Of a DNA stretch of 64,000 nucleotides, positions 11,060 through 21,289 are shown piece by piece. This stretch comes from Nemertoderma westbladi (Eukaryota; Xenacoelomorpha; Nemertodermatida; Nemertodermatidae), in assembly GCA_032718475.1 (NCBI GenBank), contig JAUCBJ010004693.1, positions 1 through 64,000 of the forward strand, read 5' to 3'. How positions within the stretch are numbered: position 1 is the stretch's first letter; every line of letters begins with the position of its first letter. The notes under the pieces are model-generated. The model saw nothing but the letters and a program-made list of their open reading frames with translations, ran no database searches and was not told the DNA's origin. A program made the translations under genes and the position numbers.

Positions 11060-11498
11060 AGGTTGACCTTTTCATGGAATGAGCCTGCAGCTAAGTCAAA
11101 CGTGATAAATCCAGTTAAAACAAAAATAAACAAACTACTGCGGGCAATAACTTTCAGTAATTATCGTTCATCTGCTAACCCAATTTATAGACGATTAAAT
11201 ATTTTGCCTATTGACTTACTATACAAATTCCCGGTTTTATCATTTATGTACAATGTTTCGAAAGGCAAAGTTCCTGAAGCATTAGCTCCCCATTTTATTA
11301 AAACATCACCAGTGCACAACTACAGGAGCAGCGCTCAACTAGTAGTAATACTATTATGCTGCCTCTGTCTATATATTCAATTGCATAATACAATCATATA
11401 TCATTGTATTATAATGGATATTACATATTACAAATATGTGGAATTTTTTGTCTACAACATAAATGGAAATTAAATGATTGATTGATTGATTGATGATT
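11060..11498 (+). mobile_element. LINE 3'-end fragment with (TGAT)n tail
   Basis: The reading frame at about 11080-11340 (KTKINKLLRAITFSNYRSSA, NPIYRRLNILPIDLLYKFPVL, FMYNVSKGKVPEALAPHF) resembles the C-terminal segment after the RT of CR1/L2-like LINEs. It is followed by non-coding DNA ending in ATTAAATGATTGATTGATTG (about 11472-11498). A short direct repeat of that kind is a common 3' tail of such LINEs. Everything 5' of this is missing. Only the tail of the element was inserted or has survived. Confidence 0.6.
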
Positions 11499-11822
11499 GG
11501 AATTGTAGTTAATACATCGGAAAACTGGATCCCCAGACCCAGAATAGAAAAGAAACCATCCACAATGCCGTCATTTATAAAACGTTTACCTTCCAATGTG
11601 TGATAATCGGATGAGTGTGGAGGTGCAGTATGAATGCTCTACTGCCTTGTCATCACTGTAACCCACGGGTAGTTTGACGGGGTTCGTCTGCTCAGCATCG
11701 TCTACACCGCTGTCAGGTGTCATTTCATTTAATTTAAAGTAATCTCAAATGTTGTATTGTTTTATTTCTTTTAGTCTCATGTTTATGTTAATGTTTGTTG
11801 CTTTGGGTTTAGGATTGTTAAA
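11499..11822. other. Unassigned AT-rich spacer
   Basis: No ORF, repeat or motif that I can support between the LINE tail and the protease-related relic. Confidence 0.4.
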
Positions 11823-12542
11823 GTGGAATTGATTTGCTTTATTGCAGCCAGATATATCCTTTTTCTCCAAACACCATCATTACTGAGATCTTCAACAATG
11901 ATCCGTTCAGGATTCATTTTGTTGATACCCATTTGCTCATCAACTGTATTATCCCCATCTATACTAACATTTAAGTCTCGGATTATGTACTCTTTTGGTG
12001 CTGAGTAGGAGTCAATGTCACATTTGATGGATGGCTGGCTGTCAACATTAAGTTTAGTGAAGGATGACTGTGGGTGTATGTCAGGGATTGTCTTGTTTCG
12101 GTTTTGAAGTGTACATGGGGGGTGTTTGAACTATTGTATATTGAAAATAACACACCAACTAACCCATTGTTTGTCTCCCAGTTTTGGGGGTTTTGATAAT
12201 TGGGAGTTGATCCAATTTCTGTGTTTCCTTTGGTTAGGTCATAGGCTGTATGGTTACCCAGGCCTACCCAACCCGGGATCACTGGAGGAGCTGTGCTGCA
12301 TAGATCTCCTCAGTGGGGTGGTTCAAGATCGTAATCGGCCCAGAGGGAGGGAAATGCCATGAAACTTCCATCCGTTGTCTCAGGTTCTTAGTCAGTTCAT
12401 TACAATCACCCCAGAGCCCCACAACCTCAACAGGATGGCTCCATATCGACGTCGACCCATTGTTGTTGTCAACCCCAATTCCCTCCAACTCGCTACGATT
12501 CGTAGTCGACCCAGCATTGTTGTCAACCCGAATTCCCGCCAA
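11823..12542 (-). pseudogene. Relic of the gene family at 27528 (N-terminal part of the Ulp1-type protein)
   Basis: Minus-strand frames share motifs in the same order with the protein encoded at 27528 onwards: a variable repeated N-terminus (GIRVDNNAGST / GIGVDNNNGST, compare ESTDIRCEF repeats), then WVGLGNHTAYDL (versus WVGPGNHTTYDL), a Thr/Pro-rich stretch ending LTPTQHQKST (versus LTPTPSKT) and YIIRDLNVS (versus YHIWSEDLNI). The frames are broken, and the protease part (His and Cys motifs) is not found here. It is a second, older or differently truncated member of the family. Confidence 0.6.
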
Positions 12543-12559
12543 TAAGCTAACTTATTTAT

Positions 12560-13163
12560 AACATAATTTATGTCACTTTTACATTTATTTATACAGCAAC
12601 TAATTTAATTTGTGCAGTTTATATCACTTATAATATATATACAATCATTTCGTAATGTTACAATTTTGGAATAAAACTACATACATACTTGTTGCAAAGT
12701 ACTTTACAGTGTTCTGACCCTCGTGGCTTTATTTTCACTCACTCACTAACGTTCGTTCGTGTAACAAAGCCACTCGGATCATCACACTGTTACACAGGTA
12801 TGTAAATAGTTAGGACTGTTGCGTTATTAATACATGCGTTATTCCCTTCACAAACAGAGATTATATACAGTAACCTCAACCGCAACTTTCAAGGTTTAAT
12901 ACATTAATTAATAATAACTACAGATATCGGTTTGGTATATTATAACATACAGTGGGAATTGTAGGAAAGGCACTGCAAATTCATACTGTTTCATTTTGTA
13001 GTATGAAGATATCAGTTATTTATCTCAGGCTATACATTCATACATCCTGAAAATAATGTAAGATAATGACGTACTCTTTCAATTTAAATGATCACTGATC
13101 ATCCATTGCTCATTACTGATGATAATCGCGATCCCAAAGATCTTTGTTAGTGATTTGCATTAA
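12560..13163. other. 3' flank of the GT31 gene
   Basis: No gene seen. On the minus strand an AATAAA-type signal lies near 12733-12728, about 430 bp past the GT31 stop, and could serve as its polyadenylation signal (weak). An imperfect ~26-bp inverted repeat (about 12708-12793, GTGGCTTTA / AAAGCCAC core) is also present. Confidence 0.4.
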
Positions 13164-14165
13164 TCAGTCCTTAGCGTAACCCTCCAACAACCACTTCCAA
13201 TATAATTTAAAGTTTTGGGTTGAGTAGCTATGGGTCGCAATAACTCTATCCCAAACTGAGGCATTAAATGTATGACTCATATCACCCCAAACGTCTATGT
13301 TACGAATGTGTGTGGGTTCAATCAGAATGGAAGCCATCAGAATCCCAGTATAAGCGTCGTCCACAGATATTAATTGATGAAATGGGACGAGAATTAGTAG
13401 AGGAAAAATGAGATCACTCGAAATGAAATATAGTCCACCACTGCAGTAAGCTGGATAGTATTCGGGTGGGAAATCCTTAGGGTCTACGTACGACGGGGAT
13501 TCAGGGTCCCTTAGAACAACATTAGGACCACATACCCCTCCATAAAAACGTTTTTGTGGCACTCCAGAGAGAGATTGAACCAACGTGAACGGGTTAATGA
13601 ACATATCGTCATCTCCAGAACCAACAAATGTTGCCATTCTACAATAGCGATCAGCCCAATTCCAAGCCATTATTAGTTTCAGAGTTAAATTTCTGTAGCT
13701 ATCTATAAAGTTTCCCTGCACTATATCACCATATATGGAACTTTCATTTATAATTTTTTGTTGAAATGCTGGCTGATAACCCAATACAAACAAGAGCTTT
13801 ATGTTGGTCCCATTGATTACTTTTCTTGTTGCATATGTTTCGCGAATAGCGAGTCGTTTTTCTGTAGATGACGGTCGCGTTTTTATAAGTAGAAGGATAA
13901 TAAATCTTGGGTTACCTTTTGTGATATTATCACACGCCCAAGGATTCTCTATAATAAATCTATCAACTGGTTGTTTCGTAGAATTTGTAGTGTACACTTT
14001 TTCATTGTTTAATAAGGTTTGGTTTTTCTCCATTGAAAGTTTAATTATCCTACTTCGAAGAGGTGCTCTGTCATCAACTATCACCATTACATCATGCGAA
14101 AAGTTTAAGATTACGATGGTAATAATAATTGTAACACAAATCATTATCACTTTTCGACTCATCAT
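13164..14165 (-). CDS. Beta-1,3-galactosyltransferase-like protein (GT31), 333 aa
   Basis: A type II Golgi glycosyltransferase expected to transfer a sugar (typically galactose or GlcNAc from a UDP-sugar) in a beta-1,3 linkage onto glycan acceptors. After MMSRK there is one hydrophobic signal-anchor (residues 6-22), then a short stem and a lumenal catalytic domain. GT31 landmarks appear in order: RLAIRET (104-110), LLFVLG (124-129), YGDIVQGNFIDSYRNLTLK (145-163), the DXD-type metal site in GSGDDDMFIN (182-191; DDD at 185-187), YCSGGLYFIS (240-249) and VDDAYTG (268-274; usually EDxyxG). Several NXS/T glycosylation sites lie in the lumenal part. Length and the single uninterrupted exon fit B3GALT-family genes. 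Either of the two adjacent Met codons could start it. Donor and acceptor specificity cannot be read from sequence. It looks intact and is probably a host gene. Confidence 0.92.
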   Translation of the reverse strand: MMSRKVIMICVTIIITIVILNFSHDVMVIVDDRAPLRSRIIKLSMEKNQTLLNNEKVYTTNSTKQPVDRFIIENPWACDNITKGNPRFIILLLIKTRPSSTEKRLAIRETYATRKVINGTNIKLLFVLGYQPAFQQKIINESSIYGDIVQGNFIDSYRNLTLKLIMAWNWADRYCRMATFVGSGDDDMFINPFTLVQSLSGVPQKRFYGGVCGPNVVLRDPESPSYVDPKDFPPEYYPAYCSGGLYFISSDLIFPLLILVPFHQLISVDDAYTGILMASILIEPTHIRNIDVWGDMSHTFNASVWDRVIATHSYSTQNFKLYWKWLLEGYAKD

Positions 14166-14666
14166 TAAAAATAGTCTAAATATATAATAATTATTATTGA
14201 AAATAATTATGTATATCTATCTAATTGATTTTTTACATACTATTTATTATTGTGTGTAGTTATTATCAGATCCAGAGGCGTTCCTCTGGACTTTGTGCAT
14301 TTGTGTATTTCAGTATGATAATAAATAATCTATCTACAATCGGCATCATGCTGCATTGCTGCAGCATGCATCATTCATTACTTTTATGAGATAATCCGCA
14401 CTTTCAATGTCTTTCAGAGAACTAATAATTGTTAATTTACAATTACACTTGCCCAATTACAGTACAACCTGCATTTACCAGTTAGGCGTTGAGCTTTTAG
14501 CATTGGTTATGTATTGATTGCCTCTACCGATAAATAACGCCATGATAATAACGCACTATGAAACATAAATCCCGGTCTTTCACCTCAGATAACAAGAGCG
14601 CAGAGCAATGAAGTTCCGAGATAAAACACTGTAGAGCAATTTTTAATTTAAACAGTTTTTCACATG
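14166..14666. other. 5' flank of the GT31 gene with an old LINE tail
   Basis: The first 60 bp upstream of the GT31 start are very AT-rich and include a TATATTTA-like stretch, a possible promoter. At about 14338-14430 the sequence resembles the 3' end of LINE C (TCGGCAT..ATGCTGCATTGC, then GATAATCCGCACTTTCAATG), suggesting an older, 3'-only insertion. The rest is unassigned. Confidence 0.4.
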
Positions 14667-14690
14667 AAAATACTCAAAGACCCATGACAT
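14667..14690. repeat. Target-site duplication of LINE C, 3' side
   Basis: A perfect 24-bp match to 18056-18079 (starts AAAATACTCAAAG, ends CATGACAT). Confidence 0.93.
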
Positions 14691-14724
14691 ACTAGGATCG
14701 GCATGCTGCATTGCAGCTGCATTT

Positions 14725-16335
14725 TTAGCAATGCTGTGCCGGCTTGTCAACAAAATTGCACCGCCACAACTCCCTATCACCCATGACATTTGCTAGATCA
14801 TCCGCATCTTTAAGGCCTGTGTCCTTTAAGATGCGTCTCAAGAAAGTCATGGGCTGTCCACCATGCTTATTCACTCCATGAGGCTGCCAAAGTACAAGAT
14901 TATGCATTGGCTGGTCCTCACGGCGAAAGCAATGTCCTGCAAAGCGGAGGCGATTTTGTTCTAGTGTCAAGCTTGGGGGAACCAATGAGACACCTCCAAT
15001 GTTATATAGTGTCTGGTTGGAGATGTGTGCATTGTACTTGACACAATGAACCCGGCGTAGCATTCTTGTGAATGTGCCATCCAGAGATTTGGTGTCCTCA
15101 GCAGTTAGAGCCCAGCATGGACTCCCGTAGAGGAGTACTGGAACTACTGCTGCTCTAAATAATCGGAACTTAAGTTTCCGATTAATTCTCGGTGACTTCC
15201 AAATCCTGGAAAGCCTATTCAAGGCTGCCCATGCCTTTCCCTTACGTATTCGAAGGTCCTCACCGGACTTCCGGATCCATGATCCCAGGTAACAGAAGTC
15301 GTCCACATGCTCAAGCATAGCATCCTTTGAGCTTATGCTCATCCGATCAGAGACTTGCTGAGGACTTTCAAAGTTAACTGTCATAATTTTGGTCTTTCTG
15401 GAGTTAATAAAAAGACCAACACTAGAAGCAGCATGTTCTAATGAGCTGAGGAGCCGTTGGGCTCCCTCTAATGATTCTGAGAGTACTCCTAAGTCATCAG
15501 CAAAGTCTAGATCAGTTAGGTACTTGGCAGGATTTCCTCGACTTCTGGAGCCAGTAGGTGGAGTTATCATCACCCCATCATCATTATGATGATCTTAGGA
15601 CATGCGTAGAACATAGTCAACCACAATAATGAACAAGAATGGTGCAAGTGTGTCTCCTTGGAGGACGCCCCATAACACTTCAAATGGTTCTGTGTCACCG
15701 TCAACAGTAGACACAAATGTTGTCGAACCATCGTATACTGATCTGATTGCTGCAATAATTTCATCAGGAATCCCATATAATGAAAGTATGCTGAACATAC
15801 GTGAGCGAGAGACTGAATCAAAGGCCTTGAAGAAGTCAACAAAGATAACAGCCAGATGCCTGTCTTTCTTTTTTGATAATTCTTCAATTATCCTTCTAAG
15901 TGCCAAAATGGGCTCCATGGTCCCACGACCTTTACGGAACCCATTCTGATTTCCACGTAGCAGTCTCTCAATGGGATCCCTGATGCGATTTAATAGAATC
16001 CTATTGTATAGCTTTGCAGCAATCGAGATCAATGAGATTCCCCGAAAAGAACCATAGAGTGTTAGGTTGCCCTTCTTGGGAACTGGCACCAACTTATTTG
16101 TTTTCATTTCTTGTGGGACTCTTGTTGTTCGGTACATGTCTACTATGATGGGATAGATGAGCTTTAAACACTCAGGTATTTTAAAGACCTCAGGGGGAAC
16201 ACCATCTACTCCACTGGCACGATTGGTCTTAATGCTCTTTGCAGCAGCCTTCACTTCTGCAAAGGAGATATCGCCAATGGGAATATCTGGGAGTACAGAC
16301 TCAGACACTTTTACTTCTATAAAGTTATCAGGCAA
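14725..16335 (-). pseudogene. LINE C copy 1, reverse transcriptase and C-terminal part
   Basis: 16335-15595 encodes RT fingers and palm (ASGVDGVPPEVFK, FRGISLISIAAKLYNRILL, RGNQNGFRKGRGT, the first catalytic box IFVDFFKAFDSV, GVLQGDTLAPFLFIIV). 15573-14725 continues with the second catalytic box (LTDLDFADDLGVL), KTKIMTVNF, CYLGSWI, LLYGSPCWALT and a C-terminal region with FAGHCFRR. The two halves are separated by a stop and frame change at about 15597-15573, within a run of CATCATTATGATGAT-type repeats that looks like a replication-slippage indel. The RT active-site residues themselves are intact. Confidence 0.92.
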
Positions 16336-16809
16336 TACCCTGTCATTATTGAGGAGCTTTTCAAAGTGGGCTTTCCAACCATTGAGGCGATCGGCTGGTG
16401 ATTCAGCCTTAACCTTGGTGGTTGGTTGGCTTTTCCGCCCAGTAAGCAGATTGATCGATTTCCATGCCTGGGATGATTGCCTGCTGTCGTCAGCATCATT
16501 GATGGCATCAACCTGTTGGTTTATTAGCTCCTGTAGATTAACAGAGTACTGCCTGTTCAGGGACCTAGATGCAGCCTTAACTGCATTCTTGGCCGCTGTA
16601 GTCTGTTTGAGTCGGGACTCTTTCTGCGCCTTATGAAGGTCATTTCGGCACTACTGAATTTTGTTGTCAGTCCAGGGGGCCCTTTTCCTGTTTCGAGGGT
16701 ATACAGGAACTGTTTCTGCAGCTGCTAACTTAACTGCTTCTGTAAAGGCAGTATAGCCCTCACAGTGATCTGCCGCCTCAGAGGCAAGAGCCTCATACCT
16801 GTTGCTCAG

Positions 16810-17943
16810 CTATAGTGTGAAGCTGGATCTCACACTTGGCTGTTGCAACAGAGAGGACCAGTCATGCCGCGGCAAGGCAGATTTCGTTGTTCTGCTAGCA
16901 CGCAGACTAAGTCTTACCTTGGCCACAATAAGGCGGTGATCACTGGAGAAGGGTCGAATTGTAAATGCATTACAGTAGCTCCTGTATTTCCTACGAAACA
17001 GAATATGGTCTATCTGGGACTTGTGACCACTGGGTCCACTATGAGTCCATAGCTTTCCAGTTCGCTTCTTGAACTGGGTTCCAGCCGAAAACAATCCATT
17101 TCCAGAGATAAAATCCTGAAGATGGACAGAATTTCGGTTAACACTATTGCTATAGACCCAGGGCGATGTAGGTGATTGATGCAGACTCGCATTAAAGTCT
17201 CCCAGGAATGTTAAGAATGCATGCTGATCCACTCCATCAGTAGCTGCTTGTAGATTGTGGTAGAAATTTTCCACCTCCTCTACAGGGGCAACACTAGTTG
17301 GAGAGTAGCACACAATCAGAACCACCTTAGGAAACTTCTTAGCCAGTCTTCCAGAACATGAGAAGTGGCAACGGATGATGCGGTTAGAGATTTGGTCTAT
17401 TTTGTCCAATGCTGCATGTGCAGTTGGATTCATCAATAGACCAATTCCACCATTGCCACTATCATCTGCTGACGCGAGGGCGAGTCGCCAACCGCCCCCC
17501 ATGTCCTTAATCACAACCTCATCAGTCTGTCCAGTCTGCATTCTGTGCTCTTGAACACCCACTGCGCTAAGAGAAAGCTTATCTGCCAAGGCAGTCAGCT
17601 CACCTTGTCGCATTGGGGACCCGAGTGTTAGGGTGTTTACTGAGGCTAGTCTAGTGACTTGCCTCAGATTCACCAATGGCTTTGTTGGTCGGGGTGGAAC
17701 ATGAGAGTAGCCTCCAACTCTAGAATCCCTCTCCCCATCACAACCTGGCCTCCCTGGTGACCCAGGGTTTGGGCCAGAAAGGTCATCAGGAAAGGGACTC
17801 AAAGAATTGTTGGCTGCTCTCTCTCCAGTAGGGGGTGAGACAGGCAGCCGGTCAGGAGTTAACTGACGCCTGTGAGGCCGATTGTGTCCGGTAATTCCAC
17901 TGGCCTCTAGTGGCCGGACCTCCGCATTGCTAATGTAATCCAT
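16810..17943 (-). pseudogene. LINE C copy 1, APE-type endonuclease part
   Basis: The open frame from a Met at 17943 (a longer in-frame start at 18066 would lie outside the element) encodes a Pro-rich leader and then an APE-like endonuclease of the kind that nicks the target for reverse transcription. Visible motifs: ASVNTLTLGSPMRQGEL, VGVQEHRM (catalytic Glu), GGIGLLMNP, IVCYSPTS, FLTFLGDFNAS (Asp/Asn), SQIDHIL and FSSDHRLI (the C-terminal SDH catalytic box). The frame ends at TAG 16812-16810, where copy 2 has CAG (near 63793), so the stop is a C-to-T change and the original frame continued. A second stop (TAG, near 16656-16654) stands where copy 2 has AAG. Confidence 0.9.
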
Positions 17944-18055
17944 AGTGGGGGTTGGGGGGTGCTTTTTTGCTGAGTCAGCTCTCGGGGCAAATACCACACC
18001 CTGGTTTACCATTCCACAGGGTGGAAATACAGAATGAAAATACTCAAAAAACACA

Positions 18056-18079
18056 AAAATACTCAAAGACCCATGACAT
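18056..18079. repeat. Target-site duplication of LINE C, 5' side
   Basis: Identical to 14667-14690 over 24 bp. Confidence 0.93.
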
Positions 18080-18522
18080 TGTAGATGAGTTTAGATGAGA
18101 TTGATTTGTCTCCAAGCTCATAAACAGATAGGTTTTTCAACCCGATATCCAGAAGAAAATTATCTGTGACGTGCACTTACGTCTATATATAATGATAGTG
18201 AGCATAGTTTAGCAAGATCTGCACACACTATTATTTCAATGTAAGCAATATGTAATTATTTCAATGTGTGGCGAGCCTCGAAAGTAAGCGAGCTATAGCA
18301 TACGCGTACCATCATCTCAATCTTGTGTCTGTCGGACAGTCTATCTGTCGGTCGGTCTAATTTTGAAAGTGTATTGCTCAGGAACTATCAAATTTCTTAA
18401 ACTATAGGGCCTACCTTAATATCTACACAGTATATCTACAGTCAATACTCTACAGTATGTTAATGTTTAGATAGTTTACATACATGCATAATATGCTTAT
18501 GCAGTACGTCTGCCGCTAAGTT
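18080..18522. other. Unassigned segment with short CTGTCGG repeats
   Basis: Nothing coding seen. About 18325-18358 has a CTGT/CGGTC-rich stretch like the units of the array at 20160-25000. Confidence 0.35.
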
Positions 18523-18619
18523 GCTACATGTCTAAACATTAAATCTCCTCCAAATTTTCTTTGCTTTTAATCCGTTCAAGATGAAACTTGGGTGGAGATT
18601 TAATGTTTAGACATGTAGC
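18523..18619. repeat. 26-bp perfect inverted repeat, 45-bp loop
   Basis: 18523-18548 (begins GCTACATGTCTAAAC) is the exact reverse complement of 18594-18619. Perfect 26-bp arms around an AT-rich loop are compatible with a tiny foldback element or a structured RNA; nothing tells them apart. Confidence 0.9.
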
Positions 18620-18655
18620 CCACTAACGGTCGATATACGAACTGAAGATTCAAGT

Positions 18656-19108
18656 GTGTACAGTAGTTCAATTCAGTATCACGTTGATGTTGAACTAGTA
18701 GTCAAATTACAATTTCCCTCTAAAAGTTTCGATGTCGATGAGATCCGTCAATCCGTTCAATCCGTCGATTCGTTAATAAAAAATCGCTGGTCATACAGTC
18801 CATTTTTGAGCCATCGCATAACGATGTTACGACGAGAGTCGCCGTATGGAAACGCCAATAGCTCAACCGCGCGATCCCCTACGGATACGATTTTTTCGTT
18901 GTTGGGTAGAGAAGAGATAACTCTAGAAGAAATATCAAACACTTCTTTCCAAAGCGGTCGGGAAGTTGCAATAAACGAAGTCGCAAAAATTGTAAATATT
19001 GCAAATGCGCAAAAAAGTAATAGCAACATTTCACGCTATTTTTTTATTATCGGAGCTACATGTACGACCTTGCAACTTTTTTTAATAGACAGATCTAAGG
19101 GGTTGTAA
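18656..19108. other. Overlapping unrecognised ORFs on both strands
   Basis: The plus strand has a 150-codon frame (18656-19108). The minus strand has a 90-codon frame (19029-18757) that begins with a strongly hydrophobic MLLLLFCAFAIFTIF segment, like a signal peptide, followed by KEVFDISSRVISSLPNNEK and FPYGDSRRN. I recognise neither. The minus frame looks slightly more protein-like, and its composition is less AT-biased than the flanks. It could be an exon fragment, a relic or chance. Confidence 0.25.
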
Positions 19109-19195
19109 CTATTCCGACCGATTTATTTTTTGATTCGAGCAGATTGATTTCATTTCTCCTGAAAAGTGGCGGCGAATATTTGCGACTCCCAAAAA

Positions 19196-19268
19196 AACCC
19201 GATATTCGAAGCGTATTAATTATCTCGAGAAACCCGATATTCGAAGCGTATTAATTATCTCGAGAAAC
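19196..19268. repeat. 35-bp tandem duplication
   Basis: AACCCGATATTCGAAGCGTA... through ATCTCGAGA occurs twice with period 35. Confidence 0.9.
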
Positions 19269-20159
19269 CCAATCATCTGGCCTTTAGACTAGAAATGGAC
19301 AGAAGGAATAACTTTTCATTCTCTACTAAATCGCTTAACATAATTTTCCAAAAAAATGACTTTAAAGTCCCAGATTTTGGGTCCACTTGGTCTCTCAAAG
19401 CAAACTTCAAAGTTTCGTAGCTCGGCCTCTATTGATTTTTTCAAAATTCCTTCAACAATATACCTTAGAATTGCAATCGGCACCAGCATACCAAATTTCA
19501 TCGAAATCGAAGATAAAAAAAATTTTCGGATTTTTTTGACAATTAAGATGCCCGTGGGAGATAGTTATACTGTAAAACCCGAAAATAACGAAAAAGACGA
19601 AATTATTAACGAAAAATAATATTGAAATTATAAAACTTTAAGGGGAGATGGAACCCTTAGATTAGGACAAACGCCTTTTTAACAAATGCCCCGTTTTCTC
19701 CAGAACTACTCCAGAACTCCTTTCTCCAGAACTCGATTTCTATGAAATTTGGTATGCTATTAAAGTAGCCACTCCGCCAGACCTGGAACCTAAAAAAATT
19801 CGAAATTTTCGAATTTTTGTTTTATTTTTCATATTTTAAAAAAAAAGGTCAAAAATTTGGGATTTGGTCCTAAAATACAAAGAATGATGATGAGTTACAG
19901 TAACTATGATATTAGAGGTTCCAGTTATGCGCCACAACGCCGCCATGGATCATGTGTCAAAATTTCAAGAAATTTCATCAAGCCGTTCTCGAGATAATGG
20001 GGCATTTGTAACCAAAATAACATGAAAAATTGAAGTAGGAGAAAAATGCATTCAAAGTTTTCAAACCTTCCCGCCAATTTTTATAAATGGGAGAATTTTC
20101 AAGTATACCATTATTGTCAAATTTTGAAAGGACATTTTTTCTAACAAAAATTAAAACTT
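19269..20159. other. AT-rich non-coding segment
   Basis: Poly-A/T rich with recurring phrases such as ACCAAATTTCATCGAAATCG and TATGAAATTTGGTATGC. No ORF that I can support. Confidence 0.4.
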
Positions 20160-21048
20160 TTGATATGGGCTTTTCCTGTTCCGTGACGGATTCTAGTCTG
20201 TCTGTCCGTCTGTCTGTTTTTTGGTTTGTCAGTCAAAATATAAAAAAGCATACAACACTCAAATAAAATTTTCTTATGGGGTTTTCCTGGTCTGTGACTC
20301 CATTTCCAATGTCAGTTTTCACTATTGACGGATTCTACTATGTCTGTCCGTCCATTCTGTCTGTCTTTTGGTCTGTCCGTCAAAATTTAAAAAGCACACA
20401 ACAACTAAATAAAATTTTGTTATGGGGTTATTCTGGTCTGTGATTTCATTTCCAACGTCAGTTTTCACTATAGATGGATTCTAGTATGTCTGTCCGTCCA
20501 TTCTGTCTGTCTTTTGGTGTGTCCGTCAAATTTAAAAAAGCACAAAACACCTAAATAAATTTTTGCTATGGGGTTTTCCCGGTCTGTGATGTCATTTCCT
20601 ATGTCTGTTTTCACTATTAATGGATTCTAGTATGTCTCTCAGTCAATTATGTCAGTCATTTTGTGTGTCCGTCAAATTTAAATAAGCAAACAACACCTAC
20701 ATAAATGCATAAAATTTTGTTATGGGGTTTTCCTAGTCCGTGATTTCATTTCCGATGTCAAATTTCAATATTGAAGGATTCTAGACTGTCTGAAACCGTC
20801 TGAAAACACCATAACAAGATTTTTAGTTAGGTGTGGTGTACTTTTAATATTTTGACGGACAGACCAAATGATAGACAGACAGACAGGCGGACAGACAGGA
20901 CGAATAATCCGTGAATCCTAGAAACTGATACAAGAAACGAAATCACAGACCAGAAAAACCCCATAGCAAAATTTTTAGTTAGGTCTGGTGTATTTTTTAT
21001 ATTTTGACAGACAGACTAAAAAGACCGACAGACGGACAGATAGGACTA
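20160..21048. repeat. ~145-bp array with CTGT/CCGT-rich core, turning inverted at ~20800
   Basis: Units contain GGATTCTAGTATGTCTGTCC, a (YTGT)n stretch, GTCAAA, TAAATAAAATTTTG and TATGGGGTTTTCC. Unit landmarks lie near 20187, 20330, 20475, 20621 and 20777, so the period is about 145 bp. From about 20800 the same unit appears in the opposite orientation (ACGGACAGAC..., GAAATCACAGACCAG, CCCCATAGCAAAAT). The inverted block continues after the Ty3 insertion at 24705-25000. Confidence 0.88.
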
Positions 21049-21053
21049 GACTC

Positions 21054-21240
21054 TGTGTAGTAGACTCGCCTCGATGGCTCGCCCCTTGTCTGGTATCTGT
21101 ATGCGTTATGGATATACCGGGATACTGACTAGCTGTCTGGTACCGGTCGTCCGTATATTCAGTAACTCAGTAATCCTGGTATATCCATAACGCATACAGA
21201 TACCAGACAAGGGGTGAGCCATCGAGGCGAGTCTACTACT
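21054..21240. repeat. 5' LTR fused to an inverted LTR fragment
   Basis: 21054-21169 is the ~116-bp LTR. 21176-21240 is the reverse complement of its first 65 bp or so (ends GAGGCGAGTCTACTAC), making a head-to-head palindrome with a ~40-bp loop. The 36-bp loop segment (TAGCTGTCTGGTACCGG to TTCAGTAA) is inverted relative to the right LTR. Confidence 0.85.
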
Positions 21241-21289
21241 ACCCGCGCCTGCCGACAACCGCGACCCTCTCACTTTTATCCTCCGCAGC

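Larger units (their letters stand above)
14691..18055 (-). mobile_element. LINE C copy 1: nearly full-length endonuclease/RT retrotransposon
   Basis: A 3.36-kb minus-strand insertion bounded by a perfect 24-bp target duplication. Its 5' region has the endonuclease, its 3' region the reverse transcriptase and C-terminal domain. The overall layout resembles RTE-like LINEs (one ORF, APE endonuclease, FADD-box RT, short 3' end with no long poly-A). Next to the 5' end, a partial extra copy of the target (ATGAAAATACTCAAAAAACAC, about 18034-18054) adjoins the true duplication, as happens when template jumping ends target-primed reverse transcription. Copy 2 at 62440-64000 runs on the plus strand. 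Comparing the two shows two nonsense changes and one frame disruption in copy 1. Confidence 0.93.

Noticed and set aside
11369-11596. 75-codon minus frame over the LINE tail
   Set aside because: Overlaps the (TGAT)n tail and is out of frame with the LINE remnant.
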